Below are positions 36,809 to 45,326 of a DNA stretch of 64,000 nucleotides, piece after piece. The number at the start of each line of letters is the position of its first letter. The first letter of the stretch is position 1. Both the position numbers and the translations under genes were made by a program. The stretch comes from Pantoea eucalypti. GTDB lineage: Bacteria; Pseudomonadota; Gammaproteobacteria; Enterobacterales; Enterobacteriaceae. The notes beneath the pieces were generated by a model. That model did not search any database. It saw only the letters and a program-made list of their open reading frames with translations, and was not told the DNA's origin. Location: assembly GCF_009646115.1 (NCBI RefSeq), contig NZ_CP045720.1, forward strand, positions 1,984,001-2,048,000, read 5' to 3'.

Positions 36809-37288
36809 TTAAGCCTTTGCAAAGTTATTCCATTCATCCCGATAGATAATGTTTCCGTCCGTATATTTCCAGGTAATAGCCTGATATCGCAATTCCAGTG
36901 TTTCCAGGTGCGTGCTGCTTAGTCCGTTAGGGGTAAGATAGGGAGAAACGGTAGTGAGCTTAATCCCTTCCAGCATAATATTGAAATATTCAACCTCGCT
37001 GCCTGACTCCACAATTCTGTACATTTTTGTTGTGCCATTTTTAAGTATTCGTCCTTCACAGATTGCGCGATAAAGAACGGACGTTGTCTGGTCGAACTCT
37101 TTGACGATAGTAATCGGGCTGTGAACACGCGTACAGGTTAGTTTTCCCCAGGCGGGATCAACAGGAATGGTGATGTGGTGCGCGAACGACTTTAACTCTA
37201 TTGAACCGAGTCGGAGTGGCATCTGGCAGCTCCCCACGATGGGTGAACCGTTTTCATCGTCAAGCCATAGATGAGCGGGTACAGACAT
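36809..37288 (-). CDS. hcp: Hcp-family type VI secretion tube protein (orphan)
   Basis: A 159-aa Hcp. It opens MSVPAHLWLDDENG and shows the family pattern GSIELKSFAHHITIPVD, RVHSPITIVKEFDQTTSVLY, YRIVESGSEVEYFNIMLEG and ELRYQAITWKYTDGNIIYRDEW. Hexameric Hcp rings form the tube of the type VI injector and carry small effectors in the lumen. AAGGAAAT lies before the ATG. No other type VI structural genes are in the window, so it is an orphan. It is last in a minus-strand set after a small membrane protein and a broken gene. Local base composition is AT-rich, suggesting transfer. Confidence 0.9.
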   Translation of the reverse strand: MSVPAHLWLDDENGSPIVGSCQMPLRLGSIELKSFAHHITIPVDPAWGKLTCTRVHSPITIVKEFDQTTSVLYRAICEGRILKNGTTKMYRIVESGSEVEYFNIMLEGIKLTTVSPYLTPNGLSSTHLETLELRYQAITWKYTDGNIIYRDEWNNFAKA

Positions 37289-37338
37289 AATTTTATTTCC
37301 TTATTGAGGTTTCTGACATTATCTGATGTTTAGCATTG

Positions 37339-37527
37339 CTATTTGAATATTCGTGGAAAAACCATTATTACAATTAAGGCAAAGACTGCAATGGGCCATA
37401 AAGGACCTTCTGGAAAAATCTGCACGAAGATGACTGCGAAAGTAAGAATAAGAAATGGGGGGGCATAAACCTCAATCATTGATTTGAATATTCTTTTAAA
37501 AATCCGGTATATAATATTTTTAATCAT
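37339..37527 (-). CDS. two-helix small membrane protein, candidate immunity protein
   Basis: A 62-aa, basic and very hydrophobic product. The amphipathic Lys/Arg-rich first ~16 residues (RIFKRIFK) are followed by two membrane helices at about 20-37 and 43-60. The ATG lies 4 nt after the stop of the broken gene upstream, a coupling typical of toxin and immunity pairs. No family is recognised. That it protects against the product of the pseudogene is inference from order, size and topology. Confidence 0.55.
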   Translation of the reverse strand: MIKNIIYRIFKRIFKSMIEVYAPPFLILTFAVIFVQIFPEGPLWPIAVFALIVIMVFPRIFK

Positions 37528-37531
37528 TTGG

Positions 37532-38223
37532 CTATCGAATCATAGTCGTGATTATTTTTGAAATTTCATTATCGGATGGGGACGTGTTTTTGAGGGCTCC
37601 CGAGTTAACAAATAACGGGTCAATCAGGAAATACATCATTTCAAGTTCTTTTTCATAGAGTGCTGCATAATATACCGGTAAAGTGTAATTTAACCGGTTG
37701 GCGCAATCTGCTGCTTTCTGAATGACTCCATAAATTCCAGCAATTGTAAGTGCACTGCCAGCCCTTCGCCAATTAGCGCGCTCATATCAAGGTTCACTTT
37801 CATACCGACTGCAACTGCTGCCGTAACGGCGGAAGAAAAACCGTGTTGGGTGAGATGACTGGCGGCAATGTGTATATTGATGGCCATGAGAGATTTTTTT
37901 ATCCATTCAAGCTGGTGATCTGTCTTAAATCTGAATAATCCATCGAAATATATCTTAAGCATATCGATCACAACATTACCATGGCTAAGCTGTTGATATA
38001 CTCCCTATGCAAATCTTACGTCCTCGACTTTTTGCTTCTGACAAACCTCCTGATATTTTTCTGTGAAGCAGGAGGTGTAATAAAGCGCACGTTGCACGCC
38101 TGAACCTATGTGTTCAATCTGATGTGATAATGCATCACTAACCCCATTAAAGGCCCGATCTAACTTTTTTGCTAAAATTTCGTTCGCCTGTAAATAATTG
38201 ATTATTTCATCAGCGTGTTGCAT
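37532..38223 (-). pseudogene. disrupted Hcp-linked gene, probable type VI effector remnant
   Basis: A single ~230-codon gene broken twice. It starts at an ATG with AAGGGG upstream (38223), runs 72 codons to TAG (38005-38007), continues in the same frame without interruption to 37690, and then resumes in another frame. Between about 37775 and 37755 the reading must shift, after which the second frame is clearly coding (AGSALTIAGIYGVIQKAAD, then YYAALYEKELEMMYFLIDP) to TAG at 37532-37534. The middle (SSAVTAAVAVGM, AGSALTIAGIYGV) is glycine/alanine-rich and hydrophobic, like a membrane-inserting hairpin. I recall similar C-termini beside hcp genes in other enterobacteria, but could not check. 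One-base sequencing errors are the alternative. Confidence 0.7.
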
Positions 38224-38516
38224 AACTGAACCCCTTAAATTATCCCCGTATTTAAATGTTCATTGAAGATAAAGAGCATTAAGATGTATGTAAATCCGCT
38301 TAAGTGCTCATTAATGCGCGCCATCAAAATAAACCGGATAAAAGGAGGGTGCTTTTGGGAGGTGAAGTTATAATAGTGACGGAATAACGCAGGTTCTGGC
38401 CTTAATAAAACGCGCGTTTAATGTGGAAAATTCGCTGATTAGGTTTCACTGGCTGTATCAAAATCAGGGCTGAATTTCCCATTTCAGCCCTGTACATATA
38501 AGCATTAATAAAACTG
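38224..38516. other. intergenic region right of the hcp cassette
   Basis: 293 AT-rich bases with no convincing gene. It should hold the promoter of the broken gene and the 3' end of the pepT-like gene. AAGGAGGG and GGGAGG occur around 38342-38363 on the plus strand without an open frame behind them. Confidence 0.45.
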
Positions 38517-39743
38517 TTAACCCGCCGCCAGATAACAGAGTTTTTTCGCCACCTGATAGGATTTCACGAAGGACGTAATCGGCAGAAACTCGAAGCGTGA
38601 GTGGAAGTTGTGTGCGCCGGTAAAGAAGTTCGGCGTCAGCAACCCTTTGGCTGACAGCGCAGCCCCATCCGTGCCGCCACGCATCGGAATGACTTTTGGC
38701 TCAATTTCCAGTGCGGCAAACGCACTGAAGATCAAATCAATCGCCCGACGATCCTCACCCAGTGCATTACTGATATTGCTGTAAATATCGCTGATCGTGA
38801 TGCTCACGTCGCCGGTGGGATAACGCGCTGCGAGTTTTTCCGCTGCCTGCTGCAACTGCTGCTTGCGTGCGGCGAAGCTGGTGAGGTCAAAATCACGAAT
38901 GGAGGCCTTTAGCGTGGCTTTGCTGGCGTTGGCCTGAATCTCATTAAACCAGATATAGCCTTCGCGACCTTCGGTGTGCTCCGGCGTCTGCTGGCGATCA
39001 AACAGGCTGATATAGTCATGTGCCATCAGCAGCGGATTGACCAGCACGCCTTTGCCCGACATCGGGTGTGCGGGCACACCGGTAAACACAATCTCTGCAG
39101 CAGCACCATTGAAGTTTTCATATACCACTTCACCCAGTTCGCAGCAGTCGATGGTCCAGGCAAAATCGACATTAAACCGCGATTCCAGATCGAGTGCTTT
39201 CGCCCCGCGCAGGCCAATCTCTTCGTCCGGCACAAAGGCCACCACGATATCGCCGTGGTCGCCTTTAAGATTGGCCATCAGCGTCATCACTACAGTAACC
39301 GCCGCTTTGTTGTCAGCGCCCAGCACGCTGGTCCCGTCGCTGAAAATCACCTGCTGACCCACATAGGGCGCGATCTCAGGATGTTCATCGCGGCGCAGCC
39401 AGATATCCTGCTCTGCATTCAGACAGAGATCTTCGCCCTGCCAGGTGAGGATCTGCGGGTGAATATCAGGCGACAAACCGACATCAACGGTATCGATGTG
39501 TGTAATAAACCCGATGCGCGGTGCGTCAGGACGGTTACCGCGTTTTACTGCCGTCACTGTGGCATGTTCATCAATTACCACCTCATCGAGACCCAAATCG
39601 CGCAGCTCATCCGCCAGCAGTTTTGCCATGGCGTGCTGACTCGGGGTGCTGGGCAAGGAGGTTGATTTAGCATCGCTCTGACTGCTGACGGCGAGGTAAC
39701 GAAAAAAACGTTCGGTGAGTTGCGACTCAAGTTTGTCTGTCAT
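38517..39743 (-). CDS. pepT: PepT-like M20 aminotripeptidase
   Basis: A 408-aa zinc peptidase of the M20B family. Ligand motifs are GFITHIDTVD (His), LGADNKAAVT (bridging Asp), FVPDEEIGLRG (catalytic Glu pair) and a C-terminal NFFTGAHNFHSR (His). The protein is clearly divergent from E. coli PepT along its length, so it is a PepT-type paralogue rather than the housekeeping enzyme. ATG 39743 with AAGGA at seven bases is preferred over the GTG one codon earlier. It is divergent from a DppA-like binding protein, suggesting linked peptide uptake and hydrolysis. Confidence 0.85.
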   Translation of the reverse strand: MTDKLESQLTERFFRYLAVSSQSDAKSTSLPSTPSQHAMAKLLADELRDLGLDEVVIDEHATVTAVKRGNRPDAPRIGFITHIDTVDVGLSPDIHPQILTWQGEDLCLNAEQDIWLRRDEHPEIAPYVGQQVIFSDGTSVLGADNKAAVTVVMTLMANLKGDHGDIVVAFVPDEEIGLRGAKALDLESRFNVDFAWTIDCCELGEVVYENFNGAAAEIVFTGVPAHPMSGKGVLVNPLLMAHDYISLFDRQQTPEHTEGREGYIWFNEIQANASKATLKASIRDFDLTSFAARKQQLQQAAEKLAARYPTGDVSITISDIYSNISNALGEDRRAIDLIFSAFAALEIEPKVIPMRGGTDGAALSAKGLLTPNFFTGAHNFHSRFEFLPITSFVKSYQVAKKLCYLAAG

Positions 39744-39870
39744 CACTATTCCTTATTAGTCAGCCACTGGCGGGGTTCGCTATGGTGCCGAATCGTGCTA
39801 TCAATGAAGCATCTGAATGATTCATTTAGATATTGTGATCACCGGAAGTCAATACAAAGCGAGGATGATA

Positions 39871-41466
39871 ATGAAAATCAAGATAGCCACCTTAGCGCTT
39901 GTTACTGCTGGGATAGCGCTGGCTGGCAGCGTAAACGCCAAAACGCTGGTCTACTGTTCTGAGGGATCGCCAGAGAATTTTAACCCTCAGCTCTATACCT
40001 CCGGAACCAGTGTTGACGCCAGTGCCGTACCGGTCTTTAATCGGCTGGTGGATTTCACGCCCGGCACCACCAATCTGGTCCCGAGCCTGGCGGAAAGTTG
40101 GGAGATCAGCCCGGATGGCACCGTATACACCTTCCATCTTCGCAAAAATGTGAAGTTCCAGAGCAATAAACAGTTCAAACCCAGCCGCGACTTCAACGCC
40201 GATGATGTGATCTTCTCGTTTATGCGTCAGATGGACCCGAAAAATCCCTACCACAATGTTTCTGGCGGCACCTATTCCAACTTCGAAAGCCTGGAACTCT
40301 CCACGCTGATTAAAGGTATTGACCGGGTTGATGACCACACCGTGCGCTTCACGCTTGCTCATCCGGAAGCACCATTTCTTGCCGATCTCGCCTGGTATTT
40401 CGCCTCAATCCACTCGGCGGAATATGCAGACGCGATGCTGAAAGCGGGGACGCCGGAGAAGGTCGATATGAACCCGATTGGCACCGGCCCCTTTGAACTG
40501 GTGCAGTATCAGAAAGATTCCCGCATCCTCTATAAAGCGTTTCCGGACTACTGGCAGGGCAAGGCGAAGCTCGATCGGCTGGTATTCAGTATTACGCCTG
40601 ACGCCTCCGTGCGTTATGCCAAGCTGGAGAAGAACGAGTGTCAGGTAATGCCATTCCCGAACCCCGCCGATCTGGACAAAATGCGCGCCAATCCGGACAT
40701 CACTCTGGAACAGAAGGCGGGTCTGAACACCGGCTTCCTGGCGTTTAATACCACTAAAGCGCCAACCGACAACGTCAAAGTGCGCCAGGCGCTGGCGATG
40801 GCGATCAACAAACCGGCGATCATTGAGGCGATATTCAAAGGCACCGGCACGGTCGCGAAGAATATCCTGCCGCCGGGCGTCTGGAGTGCTGACAAAGATC
40901 TGAAGGATTACGACTACGATCCGGAGAAGGCCAAAACGTTGCTGCAACAGGCTGGCGTCAAACCGGGTACCGAAATTGCGCTCTGGGCGATGCCGGTTCA
41001 GCGGCCTTACAACCCGAATGCGCGCCGCATGGCGGAGATGATTCAGTCGGACTGGGCTAAAGTTGGCATCAAAGCCAATATCGTCAGCTATGAGTGGGGC
41101 GAATACCTGAAGCGCGTCCGCAGTGGCGAGCATCAGGCGGCGCTGATGGGCTGGACGACAGCGACCGGCGATCCGGATAACTTCTTCGGCCCGCTGTACA
41201 GTTGTACCTCTGCGCAGGGCGGTTCTAACTCCTCAAAATGGTGCTACCAGCCGTTCGAGAAGTTAATCACCGAAGCCCGCGCCGAGCCGGATCAGGGCAA
41301 ACGCACCGCGCTCTATCTACAGGCGCAGCAGATAATGCATGACCAGATGCCTGCCGTGATGATTGCGCACTCCACCATCTTTGAGCCGGTACGCAAATCG
41401 GTCAGCGGTTATCAGGTCGACCCGTTCGGCAAACATATTTTCTATCAGGTTAATATTAAGCAGTAA
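39871..41466 (+). CDS. DppA-like dipeptide ABC transporter binding protein
   Basis: A 531-aa family-5 periplasmic binding protein similar in length to DppA (535 aa). The signal peptide covers about 1-23 (ends VNA). KTLVYCSEGSPENFNPQ opens the mature protein, followed by LAESWEISPDGTVYTFHLR and GTGPFELVQYQKDS. GAGG lies six bases before the ATG at 39871; the frame from 39817 is longer but would not begin with a signal peptide. No DppBCDF genes follow, so it would borrow a permease. It is divergent from the PepT-like gene; haem or dipeptides are possible ligands. Confidence 0.87.
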   Translation: MKIKIATLALVTAGIALAGSVNAKTLVYCSEGSPENFNPQLYTSGTSVDASAVPVFNRLVDFTPGTTNLVPSLAESWEISPDGTVYTFHLRKNVKFQSNKQFKPSRDFNADDVIFSFMRQMDPKNPYHNVSGGTYSNFESLELSTLIKGIDRVDDHTVRFTLAHPEAPFLADLAWYFASIHSAEYADAMLKAGTPEKVDMNPIGTGPFELVQYQKDSRILYKAFPDYWQGKAKLDRLVFSITPDASVRYAKLEKNECQVMPFPNPADLDKMRANPDITLEQKAGLNTGFLAFNTTKAPTDNVKVRQALAMAINKPAIIEAIFKGTGTVAKNILPPGVWSADKDLKDYDYDPEKAKTLLQQAGVKPGTEIALWAMPVQRPYNPNARRMAEMIQSDWAKVGIKANIVSYEWGEYLKRVRSGEHQAALMGWTTATGDPDNFFGPLYSCTSAQGGSNSSKWCYQPFEKLITEARAEPDQGKRTALYLQAQQIMHDQMPAVMIAHSTIFEPVRKSVSGYQVDPFGKHIFYQVNIKQ

Positions 41467-41509
41467 CCCGTGGCAGTTAACGTCAATGGCCCACGCATCA
41501 GTGGGCCCC

Positions 41510-42424
41510 TTATCCCATCCTCACCTGCTGATCCATCTCCGTCAGCCGCTGCTGCAAAAACGCCAGAAATAGCGTCAAAGCCGCGTTGCGCTGACGGCCC
41601 GACACCGTCTGAAGCTGCAACGTGCGCTGACTCAACTGATCCACCCCCATCGACCGCAACACCAGATTTTGCGCATCGCGCTCAAACAACAGCGTAAAGG
41701 CGCTACAGATGGTTACCGCCTGCGGCGTATGCAGCAAAAAGTGATAAAGCGTAGCGAAATAGTCGCAGGTCAGCACCGGCTCCACCACGCAGTCATTCAT
41801 CTGACAGGAAAGATCAAACAGCTGCCGGACGGTGGTGTGATGGCCCGGCAGCGCCAGCGGCCAGCGATGCAAATCGCTTAGCGTGACCTCGCGTGACGCC
41901 AGCGGATGTGACTCATGCATCGCCAGCAACACCGGTGCGGGCCACGAACCCAGTACCTCAACGCTGCGCTCCGGCTGCAGACTAAACTGCAGCGCCACAT
42001 CGCATTCTCCCGCCCGGACGCATGCGGCCACGCCCTGCGAGTGCGTCACGTTAATCGCAAACAGCGCGCCCGGGTTTGTCAGGCGAAACGCCGCCAGCAG
42101 GCCAGGCAGCAGACTAAACGCCATACCATCCGTGCAGGCGATGCGGATCAAACTGCGGCGTATCGCTTTCAATCCCTTAATCTCTGCCAGCGCATACGCC
42201 ATATCAAGCTGACTCTTACGCACGTGATGCGCAAAAATCTCACCTGCTTCATTCAGCACCATGCCGCGCGCATGACGCTCAAACAGCGGCACCCCGACCT
42301 GTGCCTCCAGCCGCTGAATCTGACGACTGATCGCCGACACCGCAACAAAAAGTTGTTCACTGGCGGCGCTCAACGAGCCGCTCTCAACAACCGCCAGGAA
42401 ATAGCGGATCTCGCTGCTTATCAT
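41510..42424 (-). CDS. LysR-family regulator
   Basis: A 304-aa LysR regulator. Start MISSEIRYFLAVVESGSLS is chosen (ATG 42424, GGAG upstream); the open frame continues 47 codons further into the divergent region. The helix-turn-helix (about 16-60) shows LSAASEQLFVAVSAISRQIQRLEAQVGVPLF, and the effector domain covers about 90-290. It is divergent from the M20 hydrolase and MHS transporter genes, the likely targets. Confidence 0.83.
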   Translation of the reverse strand: MISSEIRYFLAVVESGSLSAASEQLFVAVSAISRQIQRLEAQVGVPLFERHARGMVLNEAGEIFAHHVRKSQLDMAYALAEIKGLKAIRRSLIRIACTDGMAFSLLPGLLAAFRLTNPGALFAINVTHSQGVAACVRAGECDVALQFSLQPERSVEVLGSWPAPVLLAMHESHPLASREVTLSDLHRWPLALPGHHTTVRQLFDLSCQMNDCVVEPVLTCDYFATLYHFLLHTPQAVTICSAFTLLFERDAQNLVLRSMGVDQLSQRTLQLQTVSGRQRNAALTLFLAFLQQRLTEMDQQVRMG

Positions 42425-42563
42425 CTCCACTCCGTCAAAACGCATCATAAAAGGGCAGTCAGGCATTGCTTTAAAAGCAACGCCCACTCGATAAATTGAT
42501 AATTGTGGCAAAGAGAGAAGTTTGTCAAAGATAAAGCACGATAAAAAAACAGGCAGGGCAAAC

Positions 42564-43985
42564 ATGACAGAGCAACAGGCCGTTGATCAGGCGATGAACT
42601 ATTTCGATAGCGGTGAGTTTCAGCAACTGCTGGCACGGCGTGTCGCCTGTGTGACCGAAAGCCAGCAGGCCAGCAGAGGGGCGGAGCTGGACCACTATCT
42701 GCAGCAGGAAATTGGCCCGCAACTGACGAAGATGGGATTTACGTTACATCCATTTGAAAATCCCCAGCCAGGCAGCCCGCCGTTTCTGATTGCCACCCGC
42801 ATTGAAGATCCGCTGAAACCGACGCTGCTTTGCTATGGCCATGGTGATGTGGTATTCGGCGACGATGAAAACTGGCGCGAAGGCTTATCGCCGTGGCAAC
42901 TCACAGCTGAAGGCGATCGCCTGTATGGACGTGGCAGTGCGGACAACAAAGGTCAGCACTGCATCAACCTCGCGGCGCTGGAACAGGTGTGGCAGACGCG
43001 CGGTGGAAAGCTGGGCTTTAACTGCAAAATCCTGTTTGAAATGGGCGAAGAGATCAGTTCGCCGGGACTGGCGGCGATCTGCCAGCAGCAGCAGGCGCTG
43101 TTAAAAGCCGATCTCTTTATCGCCTCTGATGGCCCACGGCTCAACGCAGTGCGACCAACGCTGTTTTTGGGTTCGCGTGGTGCGGCGAACTTTCGTCTGA
43201 CCATTCGGGCGCGTGACAACGCCTATCACTCCGGCAACTGGGGCGGACTGCTCAGTAATCCCGGTACGCAACTGGCTAATGCGATCGCCTGTCTGGTGAA
43301 TGCCCAGGGCGTATTGCAGGTCGCTGCGCTTAAACCTGACTCGTTGACCGGGGCCGTGCGTGCAATCCTGAGTGATATTGACGTCGGCGGTATGCCGGGC
43401 GATCCGGCGCTGGCGGAGGGCTGGGGTGAGCCAGGTCTGACGCCTGCAGAGCGCCTTTATGGCTGGAACACGCTGGAAGTGCTGGCCTTTGAAACCGGCA
43501 ATCCGGCGCGCCCCATGAACGCGATTCCGGGCAGCGCCACGGCGGTGTGTCAGCTGCGATTTGTGGTCGGCACTGACTGGGAAAACCTGGTGCAGCATGT
43601 CGAAAGTCACCTGCGTCAGCACGGCTTCGATAACGTCAGTGTGGAGTTTCTGCGCGGCTCACCGGCGACGCGGCTCGATCCACAGGATCCGCTGGTGGCC
43701 TGGGCACTGGACACGCTGGCGCGTAGCAGCGGTAAAAAACCGGCGCTGTTACCCAATCTTGGCGGTTCACTGCCCAATGAAGTCTTCGCCGATATCCTGG
43801 GTCTGCCAACGTTGTGGGTGCCGCACTCCTATCCCGCCTGCGGCCAGCATGGCGTTAACGAACACATGCTCAATTCCATTGCACGTGAAGGCCTGGCGAT
43901 TATGACACGGCTTTTCTGGCAACTGGGCGAAGAGGGCGAACAGTTGATGACGCGCCACCATCAGTGGCGGAGAGGTGAACAATGA
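42564..43985 (+). CDS. M20-family metallopeptidase / amidohydrolase
   Basis: A 473-aa ArgE/DapE/CPG2-type zinc hydrolase. LCYGHGDVVFGDD (His and Asp), GRGSADNKGQH (bridging Asp) and FEMGEEISSPG (catalytic and ligand Glu) are in order at about 89-165; the dimerisation domain follows at about 210-350, and a C-terminal HSYPACGQHGVNEH gives the last His. These enzymes cut dipeptides or N-acyl amino acids. ATG 42564 is preferred; GCAGGG lies upstream. Its stop overlaps the transporter start by 4 nt, so they are one operon under the divergent LysR. Confidence 0.87.
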   Translation: MTEQQAVDQAMNYFDSGEFQQLLARRVACVTESQQASRGAELDHYLQQEIGPQLTKMGFTLHPFENPQPGSPPFLIATRIEDPLKPTLLCYGHGDVVFGDDENWREGLSPWQLTAEGDRLYGRGSADNKGQHCINLAALEQVWQTRGGKLGFNCKILFEMGEEISSPGLAAICQQQQALLKADLFIASDGPRLNAVRPTLFLGSRGAANFRLTIRARDNAYHSGNWGGLLSNPGTQLANAIACLVNAQGVLQVAALKPDSLTGAVRAILSDIDVGGMPGDPALAEGWGEPGLTPAERLYGWNTLEVLAFETGNPARPMNAIPGSATAVCQLRFVVGTDWENLVQHVESHLRQHGFDNVSVEFLRGSPATRLDPQDPLVAWALDTLARSSGKKPALLPNLGGSLPNEVFADILGLPTLWVPHSYPACGQHGVNEHMLNSIAREGLAIMTRLFWQLGEEGEQLMTRHHQWRRGEQ

Positions 43986-45250
43986 GCAGCATCGCGCAGA
44001 CGACCTCGCAGGTGAAACCGAGCCTGCACAAAACACTGTTCGCCACCTGCATCGGTAACGCGCTGGAGTGGTTCGACATCGCGGTCTATGGCTTTTTTGC
44101 CAGCTACATCGCGCACGTTTTCTTTCCGGTCAGCGATCCTTCAGTGTCGCTGTTGCTGACCTTTGGCAGCTTCGGTATCTCCTTTCTGATCCGTCCGCTG
44201 GGCGCCATTGTGCTGGGCAACTATGCCGACCGTCATGGGCGCAAAAAGGCGCTGCTGTTGTCGATTAACCTGATGATGCTGGGCGGGGCGATCATTACGT
44301 TTATGCCGGGCTACGCCACTATCGGTCTGGCCGCACCGCTATTGATCATTCTGGCGCGTCTGATTCAGGGTTTCTCTGCCGGGGGCGAATTTGGCAGTTC
44401 CACTGCCTTTCTGGTGGAGCACTTTCCCGAACGTAAAGCCTTTATCGCCAGCTGGCAGTTTGCCACTCAGGGGGCCAGCACACTGATGGCATCCGCATTC
44501 GGGCTGGGGCTGACGCACTGGCTAAGCGAAAGTGATATTCAGGCGTGGGGCTGGCGCATTCCGTTTGCCTTCGGCCTGCTGATTGGCCCGCTGGGTATCT
44601 ACATTCGCCGTCATGTGCAGGAACCTGCCAGCTTTACCTCGCAGGAGAAGGAATCCGCGCCGCTGAAGACGCTGTTCGGGCGACAGAAAGCGCTGATCAC
44701 CCTGGCGATAGGCGTGATGGTGATTTCCACTGCAGTAAACTACATGCTCAACTACATACCGACTTACGCCACCAAAACCCTGCATCTGCCGGGATCGGTT
44801 GCCTTCACCGCCACACTGATTGCGGGCATTATCCTGACGGTCGTGACGCCCATCATGGGATTGTGGGCAGAGCGGATTGGCCGGTTGCCGCTGATGTGGG
44901 GATCGCTGCTGCTATTGATGGCCACCATCTATCCTGCGTTTAAATGGATGGTCGATCACACCACGCCCACTACGTTAATCCTGCTGGTGGCCTGGATGGC
45001 GCTGCTGAAGTCGGTCTATTTCTCGACGGTGCCGTCGGTGATGGCCGATCTCTTTCCGGCGACCACCCGCGCCAGCGGTATGGCGATCAGTTACAACGTG
45101 GCGGTGACAGTATTTGGCGGGTTTGCGCCGCTGATTTGCAGCATGCTGATTGCCGCTACCGGCAGCAGTCTGGCACCAGGCTACTACCTGATGGCGGTGG
45201 CAGTGCTAAGTGGCATCGCGCTGCTGCGCTGCAGTAAGCGGGTGGCATAG
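43982..45250 (+). CDS. MHS-family MFS transporter
   Basis: A 422-aa, 12-helix metabolite:H+ symporter of the ProP/ShiA group. Opening CIGNALEWFDIAVYGFFASY (about 24-43) is the MHS signature, and PLGAIVLGNYADRHGRKKAL carries the MFS loop motif. SAGGEFGSSTAFLVEHFP is typical of the citrate/proline/betaine/alpha-ketoglutarate carriers. Operon coupling with the M20 hydrolase suggests it imports the hydrolase substrate, possibly an acylated amino acid or peptide. The actual substrate is unknown. Confidence 0.86.
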   Translation: MSSIAQTTSQVKPSLHKTLFATCIGNALEWFDIAVYGFFASYIAHVFFPVSDPSVSLLLTFGSFGISFLIRPLGAIVLGNYADRHGRKKALLLSINLMMLGGAIITFMPGYATIGLAAPLLIILARLIQGFSAGGEFGSSTAFLVEHFPERKAFIASWQFATQGASTLMASAFGLGLTHWLSESDIQAWGWRIPFAFGLLIGPLGIYIRRHVQEPASFTSQEKESAPLKTLFGRQKALITLAIGVMVISTAVNYMLNYIPTYATKTLHLPGSVAFTATLIAGIILTVVTPIMGLWAERIGRLPLMWGSLLLLMATIYPAFKWMVDHTTPTTLILLVAWMALLKSVYFSTVPSVMADLFPATTRASGMAISYNVAVTVFGGFAPLICSMLIAATGSSLAPGYYLMAVAVLSGIALLRCSKRVA

Positions 45251-45280
45251 CAAAATGGGCCGGTTAGCTGGCCCATTTTG
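45251..45280. terminator. bidirectional terminator MHS transporter / aldA
   Basis: CAAAATGGGCC pairs with GGCCCATTTTG around GGTTAGCT. The T run lies inside the stem end on each strand, so it can end both convergent units. Confidence 0.8.
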
Positions 45281-45326
45281 TGACTGACAACGTCAGGAAC
45301 GGGAGGCGGTAAGATCGAGCCTGCGT

